From Symsagittifera roscoffensis (lineage: Eukaryota; Xenacoelomorpha; Acoela; Convolutidae), in NCBI RefSeq assembly GCF_963678635.1, contig NC_087064.1, positions 16,671,802 through 16,735,801 of the forward strand: DNA of 64,000 nucleotides. Reading direction: 5' to 3'. Positions 10,654-22,285 of this stretch are shown here, one piece after another (position 1 is the first letter of the stretch; each line of letters begins with the position of its first letter). Position numbers and translations under genes: made by a program. The notes beneath the pieces are model-generated. The model made no database searches. It was given only the letters and a program-made list of their open reading frames with translations, and was not told the origin of the DNA.

Positions 10654-13600
10654 TTATCTATCGGACTTCGGGTTTAACTGCGATGAGCTGTGAACAAAGT
10701 TTTCATTCACGTGTCGATACAATTCCTGTTGATAAATATTCGATGAGCCGTTTGATACCAAGCCTCTATTGTACAATACACTATTGTGATCGTTAGTTCT
10801 ATGTGCGGAAGTTTCAGAAGCTCGAGCCAGGTTGATATTTTCAGGTGATGTTTGGAAGCTTTGCTGCAATTGGGTTGGTGAAATATTAAACACAGCCGCA
10901 CTGTTATGTGAACTTGAACCGCGCGGAGATTTATTGAAAGCATCTCTCGCGTCGTATGGTTGATGTTTGGACCTGCTGTTTTGAAGATTTGTTGCTGTGA
11001 GTGATTGCAAATTGTCGTGATGGAGTTTCGAATGGTCGGCAAGGAACCTAAACTGCTGCTCTTTTTCACCTACACCTGTCGATTGATTGTGCTGCCGTAA
11101 ATTATCAATTTGATTGCTGCCATTAGTACTTCGTGAACTTAATTCATTTCCTGTAGTAGTTGAACTTAATTGTGCATAGATGTTCTGGATCTGTGAATGA
11201 AGCGAAGCAGCGGTGGTTGCATTTGCTTCCGACATTTGCTGCGGTGCTTTGAATGGATAATTAGAAGTCAAATGGGCACTTGATGCCATGATCTCAAGCA
11301 GGGTTTTCTGCCCTCCAGTTTGCTCCGTTATTCGTCCACTCCTGCTGGTGGTGTCAGAATGACGTATTGCATCAAAACTAGACGTAGTCGATCCCTCTAT
11401 AGCTTGAGGGGGTGGTGGGGGTCTTGACTTCTCGATCAGAAGTTGATAGTGGAACTTACATCGGAAAGTGTGATCATCTAATTCGTACATGATCCCCTTC
11501 TCGTGTTCCTGGCAAGTTGAGTGATCGCACTGTGAACAAATATAAACTGCTACTTTTCCACAGATATCACAGGCGTGTAAAGGGCATTCAAAATTGGACA
11601 TAGACGTTCCTAGTTCAGGTGCTTTCAGACAGCTTTTGTGGTAAATTTTTCCACAAAATTGACGTCCGCATGATATCATATCGGGACCGGATCCTTGGTT
11701 TCCACAACGGTAGCAATGGTCCAATGGTCGCTCCCTGCGATCTCGCTTCTTCCGTTTTCGATCTTTTTCAAGGTTCGATCCGCCTTTTAGAGGCTTCATA
11801 CCAATATAGCCACTGCAAGACGGCGAATTGCATTTACATTTCAGTTTAGAATTCCCCAAACAATCCATGTTGTAGTTGAAAGTTAGTTCAGTTCCCGGAC
11901 AGATATCTGTTAAAGCGAACAGTCCGACTCTGATGTCTCCATTGACTGTCCATTTTTGTGTTTCGCAGTTCGGGTCGCACGAATGATTCATAAATCGCGA
12001 AAAGTTTCCTCTCGGACCTGCGTCAATGATTCGCTCTTTATCCAACACACAGAAGTAGAAATTGAAGTCACCGATTGTGTTCTGATGTGTAAGACGTCTT
12101 TGACACTCATCGATATCGATAAGATCCCCACAATATTCGTTTACAAAATCTCCTTTCTTGATCCAGACTTTCGTTTTCAGACCCCAGCCTCTGTTTTTGG
12201 TATAAGATATCTCAAACCTGGGATACTGTGCTTTCTGGAACCTCTGGTTGCTGCACCGATCTCCAGACCTGCACACTTTTGGATGACACTCAACACAAAG
12301 CAACCGGTTCCAACAGTCGCTAGTTGGACCACAGGGGTCAGGATCGGTCACTTTGCATTCACACGGCGTGATTTCAGTAATATCAGCACTGTACACTTGC
12401 ACGTTGTTGCATGGCACATTTTGATAAACTAATTTATAGTTCTCCGGAACATGTGGCATGTTGAAACTAGAACTGGATTCAGTTTGAACCGTTAGCGGTT
12501 CCATTTTTGAACTGGTAACTAAAACACCAGCATGAACTGGCTTCATGCATGGCGAAACAGGGGGTGTGATATTGGTTATTTTGGGGTTACTATTCACCAA
12601 AGAATTAGATGGCAACGCTTTTTCTTTCCTCGGTAGAACTTTCACATCTGCTTGTTGGGCCAATTTAAGCTTGCTGGCGCCATTTACATTGAACGCGTCT
12701 TCGCTTGTTTTTTCTGCTGTCGCTTTTGATGCATTTGCATTTATCGAAGCCGATGATACTTGTGCCATGAGGGCCGCAGCGGCAGCCACTAATTCCTGTT
12801 GTTTTTTGGCAGTTCCGGAGACACGACCTCTTGGTTTTTTAGCTGGACTTGCTGCATTCGCGGACGAAACGGAGTTTCTCTGAGGCTTTTGTTTTGCTGT
12901 AGTTGCTTCGCGTTTAGCAGGACTTGCCATTCTGCCTTTTGGCTTCGCTTCTTCGTTTTGAAGTACAGAAAGTAGCGGAGAACCCGCCTCAGACGCGCCT
13001 GGTGGTGATAAGTTTGGTTGATTTAGTAGCGGCAAAAAGGAGGTTTCAGGTTCAGGCTCGACTTTGGGAGGAGCTTCTTTTTTCTTGGTAGATTCTGTCA
13101 TAACAGCTGGCTTAAGCAGGTCTGATGCCTTTGGTGATGGCTGGTTGCTAAGTGACGGCAAGGCTGATTTTCGGGTGAATGATTTGCGTTTAACTAGCAC
13201 CTCGCTTGCTTTGTCTAAGGCAAGTTGAAAATTCTTCGGATAGTGCTTCTCTCCTGGCTCGTGAAAATTTTTGTCATTTTCGTGAAATAAAAATGTAAGT
13301 CCAATATGGACCCAGTGGTACTCCTTGGTCGCGAAGAGTTGCACTATGAACTCTCCCACCTGGTGCGGTTCCTCCAAAGATTTCTGAGGAATGAGTCGGG
13401 GGAAAATAACCTCAGCGGGCCACCATCTATAGTTCTGCACTTTGGCCCATAGTATGTCCCCATATCGTGGCCTCAACCCCAATGTGCAGCTATTGCAAAA
13501 CCAAGACTCTTTTGGAAGCTTGTGCATCCCTATGCATTTTAGATGAAAAGAAGCAGGACATCTTTCGCAGCAGAGTAAACTGCCGCCTTTGGAGCACACA

Positions 13601-15678
13601 AAACACCAACTGACGTTAATATGTGCGTGATTTTTGTTGTTTTTCACCGGCATAAAATGTTTGCAACATATGATGGAGTTGGGTGCTATTATGGCACATC
13701 CAGCCGCAAGACATGCATCTGCATCACCGCAATGGTACGCAACCGGACATCTCACACATCGGTACATCTTCCCTCGAAACACATCGGGTGAGTTTTTCTT
13801 GTGGAAACCACAGCTTGCACAGGCGTGTAGAGGGCAAATAAGTTCACGTTCGTAAGACATTCTAGCAAGAGGGTACGCTTTTAAGCAGTCATCATGGTAA
13901 AATTTCCCGCAGTACAAAACAGAACATGGTCTTACTTCTCCCGTGTTAATTCTACAAATGTAACATGTGTGCTTGCCAATTTTGCACTCCTCACACAAAA
14001 ATTCGCCTTCAGGCACCTCTTCGATTCCGAGGCAACTTAAGTGAAATGCGCCAGAGCACCGGCCTTCGCAAAGTAGTAATTCTCCCGAAGTTTCACACGA
14101 TTTGCATACGAACTCCTTCTTTGCTGCTCGACACCCTGTGATCTCCTCGTCTTCTTCGTCCATATGTCCTTCCGCATTCGCTTGCTCTAAAGCTTCCGCT
14201 TCGGTCAACATCGGAATAGGCGATCTGCAGTTGAGATCAGGAATCACTATTAAAGAGTTGCTATCTGAAACTGTCGTACTAGCAGGCGGAATTGAAATCG
14301 CCGCTGATTTCACTGGCTTTTTTGTTGACGCAGAGGCAGAGTTTACACTCGTTTGAGTCTTAGCGCTGCTGGCGTTTGGTACTTCATTTTTCCGATTACG
14401 ACCAGGCGAAGGCTTCGGAGGACTTGGTTCTTCAACTTCTTTTGCCGGAGACTCTTCAGGCTTGGTTTCATTCTCAATATTGACTCCCTTGTATGCATTA
14501 GTTCCAAGAGTCAACACACATTTCCTCAGAGGTCGCGCGCGGTTTATCAAGGACTCCTCGTCACCTGGATCTGTTTCGTCTCCAGAGTCAAACTTTTGAT
14601 CCGGATTTTCGTACCGTTTCTTGTATTTATCTTTGATCTTCTGATCTAAATTTTTCCACTGCAAAAGCAAAAAAGAATCCAGATCATCATCATCGTAATC
14701 TGGAAATCTTTCTTTGGCTCTATTTAAATGCTTCGTTTTGTACAGATCGAAAATTTCTTGCACAAAATCCGGGTCATTTTTTATTTTCTTTGAAGGAGTT
14801 GCAATCTTCGTAGACTCTTTTTGTTCCACAGCTACAGCAGTTGAGCTTTCACGTTTTCTTGCTGTTTCCTTTTTAGTGATTCGCTCAAGCGGAATTGTCG
14901 GGCTGAAAAGTGCTTCTGGAATTTGGTCAGTCTGTTTGAACTTGAGATATCTGTCTAGTCGTACATACTTGTCAGTTGATTTTGCCTCATTTGCCTCTTT
15001 CACAGAGTCCTCCCACCACAGTTTCTTACTCGGAGGAACTTCATTTTTCTCGCTTCGTCCGTCCTTCTTCGAGCCCTTTTTACCCTTTGACTTTGGATTC
15101 ACCGCACTCGGAAGTTTGTCAAACTGCTCTGCATTTTCATATTTCACTAAATTCTTCCAGTTAATCCAGGCACGTTCTGGAACGGATCCAAAAAACTGGA
15201 CATGGTAGAGCACTTTCTTTCCACCAGCTTGTGCTACTTTGAAGAACATGCTTTGAATGGGGTCATTAGTGACCATCGAAGGCCACCAAGGGTATCCGCT
15301 AACCCTGGCCCAAACCAAGTCTCCGGGAGTATGTCTTGGAACCGTATCATCAGAAGCTTCATTTGGACTTTCCCTTTCATTGATATCATCTGTCTGAGGT
15401 ATCACAAAGTTTCCGATTTCAGCAGTAGAACTCTCTTCTAGAGCTAAATCACTTTTTTCTGTCAGTGAATCCTCAAAGGTCTTGAAAATATTAGTGCTAT
15501 CTGCTACATCATTTGAATCACTTTTGCTGTCGTTTGAGTTTGCCTCAGCAGAGGGATCTACATTGTTTGAAGTATTGGTAGATCCTGAGTTTCCAGAGCC
15601 TGCTAAGTGGTCAGAAGGGGTGGGCGTTGATCTTTGAAGGAGATTTTTTTTCGGAGGCAGATTTGAAGACGTGCTCAT
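10654..15678 (-). CDS. NSD: NSD-family histone H3 lysine-36 methyltransferase
   Basis: An uninterrupted 1,674-codon frame with the full animal NSD layout. PWWP1 is near residues 117-200 (GDLVWARVSGYPWWPSMV). A run of PHD zinc fingers spans about 525-735 (VCKSCETSGELLLCEGRCSG onward). PWWP2 starts near 736 (GDILWAKVQNYRWWPAEV). The AWS cysteines are near 1108-1150. SET spans about 1151-1275, with RGNFSRFMNHSCDPNCETQ and ELTFNYN, and the post-SET is CKCNSPSC. A C-terminal PHD plus C5HCH module is at 1316-1406. The remaining C-terminus is Ser/Asn/Gln-rich. The enzyme dimethylates H3K36 in chromatin. The start chosen is the ATG at 15678 (MSTSSNLPPKKN): the earlier in-frame ATG lies upstream of an acceptor-like TTATTTAG ending at 15689. 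A 5 kb NSD gene without introns is unusual for animals. The ortholog cannot be assigned to NSD1, 2 or 3. Confidence 0.96.
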   Translation of the reverse strand: MSTSSNLPPKKNLLQRSTPTPSDHLAGSGNSGSTNTSNNVDPSAEANSNDSKSDSNDVADSTNIFKTFEDSLTEKSDLALEESSTAEIGNFVIPQTDDINERESPNEASDDTVPRHTPGDLVWARVSGYPWWPSMVTNDPIQSMFFKVAQAGGKKVLYHVQFFGSVPERAWINWKNLVKYENAEQFDKLPSAVNPKSKGKKGSKKDGRSEKNEVPPSKKLWWEDSVKEANEAKSTDKYVRLDRYLKFKQTDQIPEALFSPTIPLERITKKETARKRESSTAVAVEQKESTKIATPSKKIKNDPDFVQEIFDLYKTKHLNRAKERFPDYDDDDLDSFLLLQWKNLDQKIKDKYKKRYENPDQKFDSGDETDPGDEESLINRARPLRKCVLTLGTNAYKGVNIENETKPEESPAKEVEEPSPPKPSPGRNRKNEVPNASSAKTQTSVNSASASTKKPVKSAAISIPPASTTVSDSNSLIVIPDLNCRSPIPMLTEAEALEQANAEGHMDEEDEEITGCRAAKKEFVCKSCETSGELLLCEGRCSGAFHLSCLGIEEVPEGEFLCEECKIGKHTCYICRINTGEVRPCSVLYCGKFYHDDCLKAYPLARMSYERELICPLHACASCGFHKKNSPDVFRGKMYRCVRCPVAYHCGDADACLAAGCAIIAPNSIICCKHFMPVKNNKNHAHINVSWCFVCSKGGSLLCCERCPASFHLKCIGMHKLPKESWFCNSCTLGLRPRYGDILWAKVQNYRWWPAEVIFPRLIPQKSLEEPHQVGEFIVQLFATKEYHWVHIGLTFLFHENDKNFHEPGEKHYPKNFQLALDKASEVLVKRKSFTRKSALPSLSNQPSPKASDLLKPAVMTESTKKKEAPPKVEPEPETSFLPLLNQPNLSPPGASEAGSPLLSVLQNEEAKPKGRMASPAKREATTAKQKPQRNSVSSANAASPAKKPRGRVSGTAKKQQELVAAAAALMAQVSSASINANASKATAEKTSEDAFNVNGASKLKLAQQADVKVLPRKEKALPSNSLVNSNPKITNITPPVSPCMKPVHAGVLVTSSKMEPLTVQTESSSSFNMPHVPENYKLVYQNVPCNNVQVYSADITEITPCECKVTDPDPCGPTSDCWNRLLCVECHPKVCRSGDRCSNQRFQKAQYPRFEISYTKNRGWGLKTKVWIKKGDFVNEYCGDLIDIDECQRRLTHQNTIGDFNFYFCVLDKERIIDAGPRGNFSRFMNHSCDPNCETQKWTVNGDIRVGLFALTDICPGTELTFNYNMDCLGNSKLKCKCNSPSCSGYIGMKPLKGGSNLEKDRKRKKRDRRERPLDHCYRCGNQGSGPDMISCGRQFCGKIYHKSCLKAPELGTSMSNFECPLHACDICGKVAVYICSQCDHSTCQEHEKGIMYELDDHTFRCKFHYQLLIEKSRPPPPPQAIEGSTTSSFDAIRHSDTTSRSGRITEQTGGQKTLLEIMASSAHLTSNYPFKAPQQMSEANATTAASLHSQIQNIYAQLSSTTTGNELSSRSTNGSNQIDNLRQHNQSTGVGEKEQQFRFLADHSKLHHDNLQSLTATNLQNSRSKHQPYDARDAFNKSPRGSSSHNSAAVFNISPTQLQQSFQTSPENINLARASETSAHRTNDHNSVLYNRGLVSNGSSNIYQQELYRHVNENFVHSSSQLNPKSDR

Positions 15679-16322
15679 TTTTGTCACACTAAATAACTTA
15701 ATCAATTGTAGATTTTCAAACCAAGGCTTCACACACGAGCTCTCTTCCTCAAAAAAAGTTTCTCGCTTTTCACTCTATGCGCCTCCATAGATAATCTGTC
15801 ATTATCTACCTATAAGCACACATATTTCCGTCGCACGAATTTCTTCATATATATTATAATATTATACCGTAATTACTTTGGAACCAAGGCTGCAAAAACC
15901 CTTGAAAGCAAGTCTGAGTACCTTCCTGGCATAACATTTTTTGGCCTCCGTGGTACCATGTAGCCTCGCTCTCAAAGGCGATTCTTCGCTGTTCATGTAC
16001 TTTTAATTGAACCATGCAACAACTATCATCAAAACAGCAAGAACAGCTATCATCAAAACTTCAATCGACAAATAATTAATTAGTCACATACAGTCTAATT
16101 TCACAATTAAGCACTCATGTAAAAAACAAAAGGGGTCCCTCTTATGAATATTCCCGAATATCTTAGTGAACAAGTTACAACGAGACGATTGATATCATCT
16201 AGCTTGAATTTTTGCTTTCAACTACATTAACCTATCATAATTTATTTTAAATATTTGGGAACACATAGAAAAAGACCCCCCTACAATCAATTTTTGTAAT
16301 TACAACAAATCGGCAATTAAGA
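15679..16322. other. Spacer between ATAD5 and NSD
   Basis: AT-rich. It should hold the ATAD5 3' UTR and the 5' flank of NSD; both genes run on the minus strand with about 640 bp between stop and start. I see no RNA gene or repeat. Confidence 0.6.
16241..16246 (-). terminator. Candidate polyadenylation signal of ATAD5
   Basis: AATAAA on the minus strand, about 77 nt past the ATAD5 stop codon at 16323. Confidence 0.5.
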
Positions 16323-17380
16323 TTAACTTTTATCATCAAAACTGTAGAATTCCGATATCCAGCCTTTCAGTGAATCCGAAAATCCCAGATTACAGGGCGA
16401 GTCAAAATAATGACAGTATCTTTTAACTTTGCGCTGGTCTTTACTCTCCAAAAACAGCTTGTTCTTTTCATCTTCGATAGCCAGAGTTCCCAAATATGGA
16501 TAAAATTGCGCAAACCTATCTACCCAACTACGACAAGTATTCACTTGGTAACTATTTGTTATTTCATCAAACTTAAGAACTATTTCTTCGTCGTCTGGTG
16601 ATTCGATTTTTGGTCGACATTCATATTGAAAAGCTGTTGCTGAATTCTCTTTAGTGGTATCTCCAGGCCAAATTTGACAATTTGGTACACTGAAAGTTGT
16701 GAAATTGTATTTTGTACTAAATGCGCGCATTTCTAACTTTTTGCTCAAGAGCTCCAATTCCATTTCTGCTTGCGTGGTTTGACTTTCAACCTCCTCGAAT
16801 CGTGAACTTAGTTTCTTTTCATATTGCTCGCATAAATCCTCGTGAACTTCGCTTATCTCTGTCTTATAACTATAAGGGACTTTGAAATTATCTCCATATA
16901 TTTCATTTTCTAGAACAGTCTGTAGCCCATTTAAGGCGTAGTGGAAATTGTTCTTTTCCGCTATTTTTGAAATGACCTCTTCGTTAACTGTTTTGCGTTT
17001 CGTGATGCATATACACTCTAGTAATGTCTCCACTGCCTGAGTTCGATCCTTGGGCAGATTAAACTTTTTACATGACACGCGCACACCTGAAAGTGCTTCT
17101 TCATTGGCCACAGTTAAAACTACAGGTTTGTGTGACATCTGAGCAAGAGTGCAAATAGCTTGAATGAAGTTAGAATCGTCGGCAAGCACAACATCTGCAT
17201 CGTCAACCAGAATTAGACTTTTCGTCTCGCTTTCCCCACTCGCCATTTTCTGGGCGATCAATCCGTCTTTCAACTGAGCAATGATGTGCTTCTGCGATCG
17301 ACATTGACTAGTGTTGACTTCAACAACTTTGTAGTTCTGATCAGCAGCAACTGATTTCACAAATGACGTCTTTCCAATTC
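16323..17380 (-). CDS. ATAD5: ATAD5/Elg1-type RFC-like AAA+ ATPase, 3' exon
   Basis: This exon opens with the second half of the Walker A loop (IGKTS) after the acceptor TTTTTAAG|GA at 17380. The Walker B region follows (SLILVDDADVVLADDSNFIQAI), then a sensor-like PVVLTVANEE, then an alpha-helical collar-like domain and a C-terminal tail ending SFDDKS. The spliced product is 718 residues, short next to vertebrate ATAD5 but close to fungal Elg1. ATAD5 replaces RFC1 in a clamp-loader-like complex with RFC2-5 and unloads PCNA from DNA after replication. The SLIL..D.VL..D..F..AI pattern fits ATAD5 better than RFC1 or CHTF18. Confidence 0.85.
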
Positions 17381-17559
17381 CTTAAAAATATATATCAATC
17401 GAAAATATTTACCTATTTTGATGACAATATGCTGCCTAGGCCTATTTTCCAAGAGATACGTTTTTGCAACCTACAACTAATTTAATTTTAAAAAATTAAA
17501 AATTGGTTTTTAAAAATTTTTGTTCCCACCATTCAAAATGCGGAGGAACTTCGTCTTCG

Positions 17560-17950
17560 GGTATGCTATATTTTTGGTTCCAATTTTCAAAGAAAAAGCG
17601 GAAAACTTATGCTGGGAGTGATTTTTTATACAGTCATTTATCGATTGTTTAACTAATTTCTAATAACTTTGAAAAACAATTTTCCAGTGTCGAGAAAACC
17701 CAGTTTGATTTTTTGTGTGGTTGTCTAACTTTTCTTTAAGTAGTGAAAAACTTACTTTAACTCCAAAAATAAAACACTTCCTTGCCAAACGAGTTCACCG
17801 CAAATCGATTTCAGAAGGAGAAAATATGGATTTTTCGGGAAATAACTCTGAGTATAGCCTAAATTTATTTAAAAAAACTTACAGATTTATTAGATTGATT
17901 GAAAATTCAATATTTTAGGTCATTACCAGCATTCAAATGCAAATACATAC
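17560..17950 (-). repeat. Dispersed non-coding repeat, diverged copy in the ATAD5 intron
   Basis: The block at 17688-17707 is the reverse complement of 6027-6046 of copy C, and the surrounding AT-rich sequence is weakly similar. Limits are approximate. Confidence 0.4.
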
Positions 17951-20900
17951 TTGGGGAAGACATTCTATGGGAGGGAAATTTTGGGGATGTGGATTGTACG
18001 GATGATTTAAACGTCTTCAACGCAGAAGCAAAGCAGAGCTTCGCAACACTCGTGATACAATCAAAACATAGCATTATACAATACTGTAAAGAAAAAGGAA
18101 GAGTGAAATCGATTGTATTTGAAAAAGTATGCTAATGAAATTGCATGAAATAGGTCGAAAAAACAACAGCAAAACATTTCTTACCGTTGTCTCGCATGAC
18201 GTTTAAAAACAGTCCTAACAAACATTGAGAATGAAAGACCGAGTGGCAACTAAAGCAGCAAAAATTGAAAATTTTCTAAAACCCATCCCTCCTGAAACAT
18301 GCAAAAGCATTTTTTAAAAATCCCCTTGAATCTAAGTAACATTAATTGGTTAAGCCGATATAACACAAGCTGACCCCGTTTAACCAAAAAACATGAGTTC
18401 AATTATTCAAAATCAGAGTTGGTAATCTTATTAACTACAGAACAACTTTCAGTAGTAGCAAAAACTTCGAATGAAAAACCCAAGGACGGAGAGAAGCAGC
18501 TTGAAGAGCGTACCACATAAATCAAATTACATTTGGAAAACGAAAACAGAAAACCAGCCGACAAAAATTATGCCAAAAATTACAAATCTCAAAAAATCAC
18601 AATTTTTTTAACACAGAGGCGAAGCGATACAAAAAGAAATGACGAAGATTGAAACAAAACGGGAAAAAAAATAAATTAGAAAAAACTCTTTTTTCATCAC
18701 GAACATTTTTTTCATCACTAAAAATTGCAAAAAAAAAGCCCAAAACATCTAAAATAATTACGTGTACCATTGAAACTATACAAGCTCTCAGAATGATAGA
18801 AAAAAGCCGAATACTCATTTCGCGAAATTAAGCCGACAAAATAAAGCACACAGACAAAATCCTAAATTAGCCTAAAAATTCAGCTTGCAAAAAAACGAGT
18901 CTTGACTGAAACTCCCGGTCTTTTTGGTCTCAAGCATGGGTGTCAGAGCAACAGGAACGGGAACTAAGCCGACTAAAATAACAGACGGTCGAGAGTCAGA
19001 AAAAGCACAGTCTCTATTTAACGCTTCCCAGATGTTGGTCCTACTAGTTGGTGGAGAGCGATTTTACAAATGCATCATTCCCCAAAAAAGAGGGAACAGA
19101 AACGACGACACAAGAAGTCCTATACTGAACCCTTTTTGGAAAGAGAGTGGCCCAACAATAGCCAAAACGAGCCCCTCAAACAATACGTACACTATAATGG
19201 TCACTATAGCGGCCGGGCGTGCGGGTTAGACAATGACATCAGGTTACGATAATCATGTGCTGCTTGATGGGCATTCATCAGAACCCGGGGCCAAGAGCAA
19301 TGGACATCAACAAGTGGGACGAACGAAAACTTCGGAAAATGCGGGCTAAGAAAAAGGACAAAACAAGCAGGGAAAAAACAAGTTCAAAAATGGACGCGCA
19401 TGCTTATCGAAAGGACTGACGAAGACAAATGCAGCACCTTACAGGGAAAGCGAGGAAACAAGAGAAGGTACGGTGGAAAAGCAAAATTTCTGTATGAGTA
19501 CGAAACGTGGTACTAAAATAGGCACGTGGAACCTGCAAAGGAGCAAAATACAGGCGGATGCACGACGTTGAGTACAGCATATCCTAAAAGCAACAATAGG
19601 ACATAAATGGGACATCGTCCTTTTGTCAGAAATATCCTCCAAAAAGGAAGGGATACTGTGGTATGAGGAAGACTCGGACCTTATTCACGCAAAACGAGCA
19701 GGAGTTTATCTAAAGGAACCAGTGGGCTCAAAATTGGAAAAAGCAACTGGGCCAAAAATGGTTAGTCGAATGGGTTGATATGGTAACGCTGAATACCATG
19801 AAGCTAGTTGCAGTCTGCCAGCCACTTTCGCCGTATAACATGAAAATCGAAGAGTACCGTAAAGCGCTAGAGACGGCGATAGCATGCAGAAAGAAGGATG
19901 AAATGTTTCTCATCGGAGGACACCATAACGCTCAAATAGGCAGACAGAATAACACGGAACGGGAGAGCAAATAGGAAAAGTTCAGTAAGCGAAAAAATAC
20001 AGCAGCAAGCGACGAAGTAATCGAATTGGCAGAAAACAACAACTTGGATATCGTGGTCACCTACTTCAGGAAGAACAACAGAAGGACTTGGTGTCATCCT
20101 AGTACAGGACATTGGTACGCGTCAGACTACTTCTTGGCAAAGAGGCACAAGGCACAGGAATCTCATCAGATGTTAAGGTGGTACAGGAAGACAGATGGTA
20201 TAACCAACGACCAAAGATGATCCGAGTTAGCTTCAAGAAAACCAAGGAGAGTTTCAACCGAATTAGACAAGAGATAGAATGGTGGAAGTTGCGCATCGAG
20301 AAACAAGATGAGTATCAACAACACATAAACCGTGCCTCGCTTTCAAGGGAACCAACATGGACATTATTGTTCGAAACCATGAGAAGGGCAGCAAAAGCAG
20401 TATGTGATTTGGAAGATACAATAAGAAAAATCTGCCAATGGATGAGATGCTATGAAGAACAGGCAATCGAGTTCAAAAACGGAATCCAGAACGTGGCCAG
20501 AAAGTGCAGCGCAGCGACGAACGACAACAAGAGAGAAGGCAAAGGAGGAGCTAAAAGGAGTACGCAGAGAATACAAAAAGAAACTCAAGGAATGGGAGAA
20601 CCAATGATAGAAAATGCTCTTAGCGAAATGCGTGGAAGCTATGCACAAACAGGATATGGGGGAGATGTACAGCATCCTGAAACAGCAAGGACTCAAAAAT
20701 TATGCAGTACCCAATCCAAAACTTTCAAGCAACGCTTTCAGAAAGATCAAGAACGAGGCGAAGCAAACGGACTGACAGAAAAACCCAAACACAAAAAATC
20801 ATACGATAGTTCCCACGAACTACGACAGGAAGGCCGACAAATTGCAGAACACTGTAGCTCGACGCCCAAAGAGGGAGATATTATGGAGTAGTTGAAAAAA

Positions 20901-21371
20901 AGGAAAAAGCACCTGTCGAGGACATTCTCATGATCATTCTGAAGTCAGCACCAGTAGCGTTCCTCAAAAAATTGGTAAAAAAGGTGCAGACCATGTTCAC
21001 AACAAGAGCGGATCATTGGGACGACATAGTGAAGGTTGCATTTATAATCCCGTTGCATAAAAAAAAGAAGCAAAGGACAATATAGATATTTCCGCGGTGT
21101 GTGCTTGCTATCTATGATAAGCATACAACTCGCCAGAGTAATGGCAACAAGACTGAGAGACTGGATTGAGGAATTCGGGGATTTTTATATTAACCAACAA
21201 GGCTTCCGACAGAACAGATCTACGGCGGACACGACCCACATATTGATAGGACTACAGTAAGATAACCGAAGTTTATGCACAAGAGTCTGAGCAGAGATAG
21301 AGCATGTCTTCTCGATATACGGAAAGCCCATCCAAAAGTCAACCGACCTCTATTATGGAAAAAACTGGAAG

Positions 21372-22285
21372 GTGATTCAGATTGTCAAGAGAACAATCTT
21401 CATCATTCTTGGATCGCGAAAACTCACACTTGATGTTTTTCAGACAATTTTTACCGAAACCGAAATGATACCGAATTCGAGACCCTTGACAATTGTAACT
21501 AATTACCCAGAAAATGACGAGCCACTGACACCAAATCATTTTCTCATTCAACGATCTTTCAGCAGCCTTCCACCGGGAGTATTCCACGACAGCATGCCAT
21601 TAACTTTCACTAAATGGACCCACGTTCAACAGATGATGAACCACCTGTGGAAGCGGTTGAAGAAGGATAACCAACCTTCACTAATGAAACGCCCCAAGTG
21701 GAACGAAATGCAACCACCATTGTAGGTTGGAGACATAGTGTGGGTACTCAAACACCTCACGCCCCGAGTTATTTGGCCGATTGGACGTGTGGTGGAGGAA
21801 CATCCAGGAAGAGATGGCACAACACGAGTGGTGACCATGAGAACGGCTTACGGCACTCTCAACCGCCCCGCTACTGCTCTTTTTGATTTTTTGTGCAACG
21901 CTTTTTGCGCCGTTTCAGACAATTCGGGGCCGCAGGGAGTATGTTGCAAAAGCAACTACATTTTCCCGATCTTTGTAAATCAAAAGTCACTGTGATCAAA
22001 CATTTGTAATCTCTTTGATATAAACACTCTCGAAACATACCAGAACTAAGAGAGTTGACTCTTGGAGCCATGTTTTGACGTAAAGTGACAAGTCAACTTC
22101 ATGTTTTGGGGTGGGCGCCAAAACATGTAGTTGACTTGTCACTTTACGTCCAAACATGGCTCCAAGAGTCAACTTTCTTAGTTCTGGTTTGTTTCGAGAG
22201 TGTTTATATCAAAGAGATTACAAATGTTTGATCACAGTGACTTTTGATTTACAAAGATCGGGAAAATTTAGTTGCTTCTTCAACA
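21372..22285 (+). mobile_element. BEL/Pao fragment (integrase 3' end plus LTR) nested in the LINE
   Basis: Reading frames here give SRPLT..., EPLTPNHFLIQRSF and VGDIVWVLKHLTPR..W..GRVVEEHPGRDG, the standard C-terminal end of BEL/Pao integrase. A purine-rich tract (GGGGCCGCAGGGAGTA) and an LTR start TGTTG at 21942 follow. LINE reverse-transcriptase sequence stops before it and resumes after 22285, so the fragment was inserted into or rearranged within the older LINE. Confidence 0.75.
21942..22285. repeat. Head-to-head inverted LTR pair (344 bp palindrome)
   Basis: Arms of about 165 bp, 21942-22106 and 22119-22285, are near-perfect reverse complements around a short centre (GGGGTGGGCGCC). Each outer end is TGTTG / CAACA, that is, an LTR terminus. 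Read outward-in, both arms are the same LTR 5' portion in opposite orientation. The DNA could form a long hairpin. Confidence 0.8.

Noticed and set aside
15679-15732. N-terminal extension of NSD from an in-frame ATG at 15732
   Set aside because: It would translate across an acceptor-like TTATTTAG; the ATG at 15678 begins a typical disordered N-terminus.
18924-19480. Possible first ORF of the LINE (19070-19252 and 18924-19229 frames)
   Set aside because: Short, overlapping frames without motifs; cannot be tied to the LINE from sequence alone.
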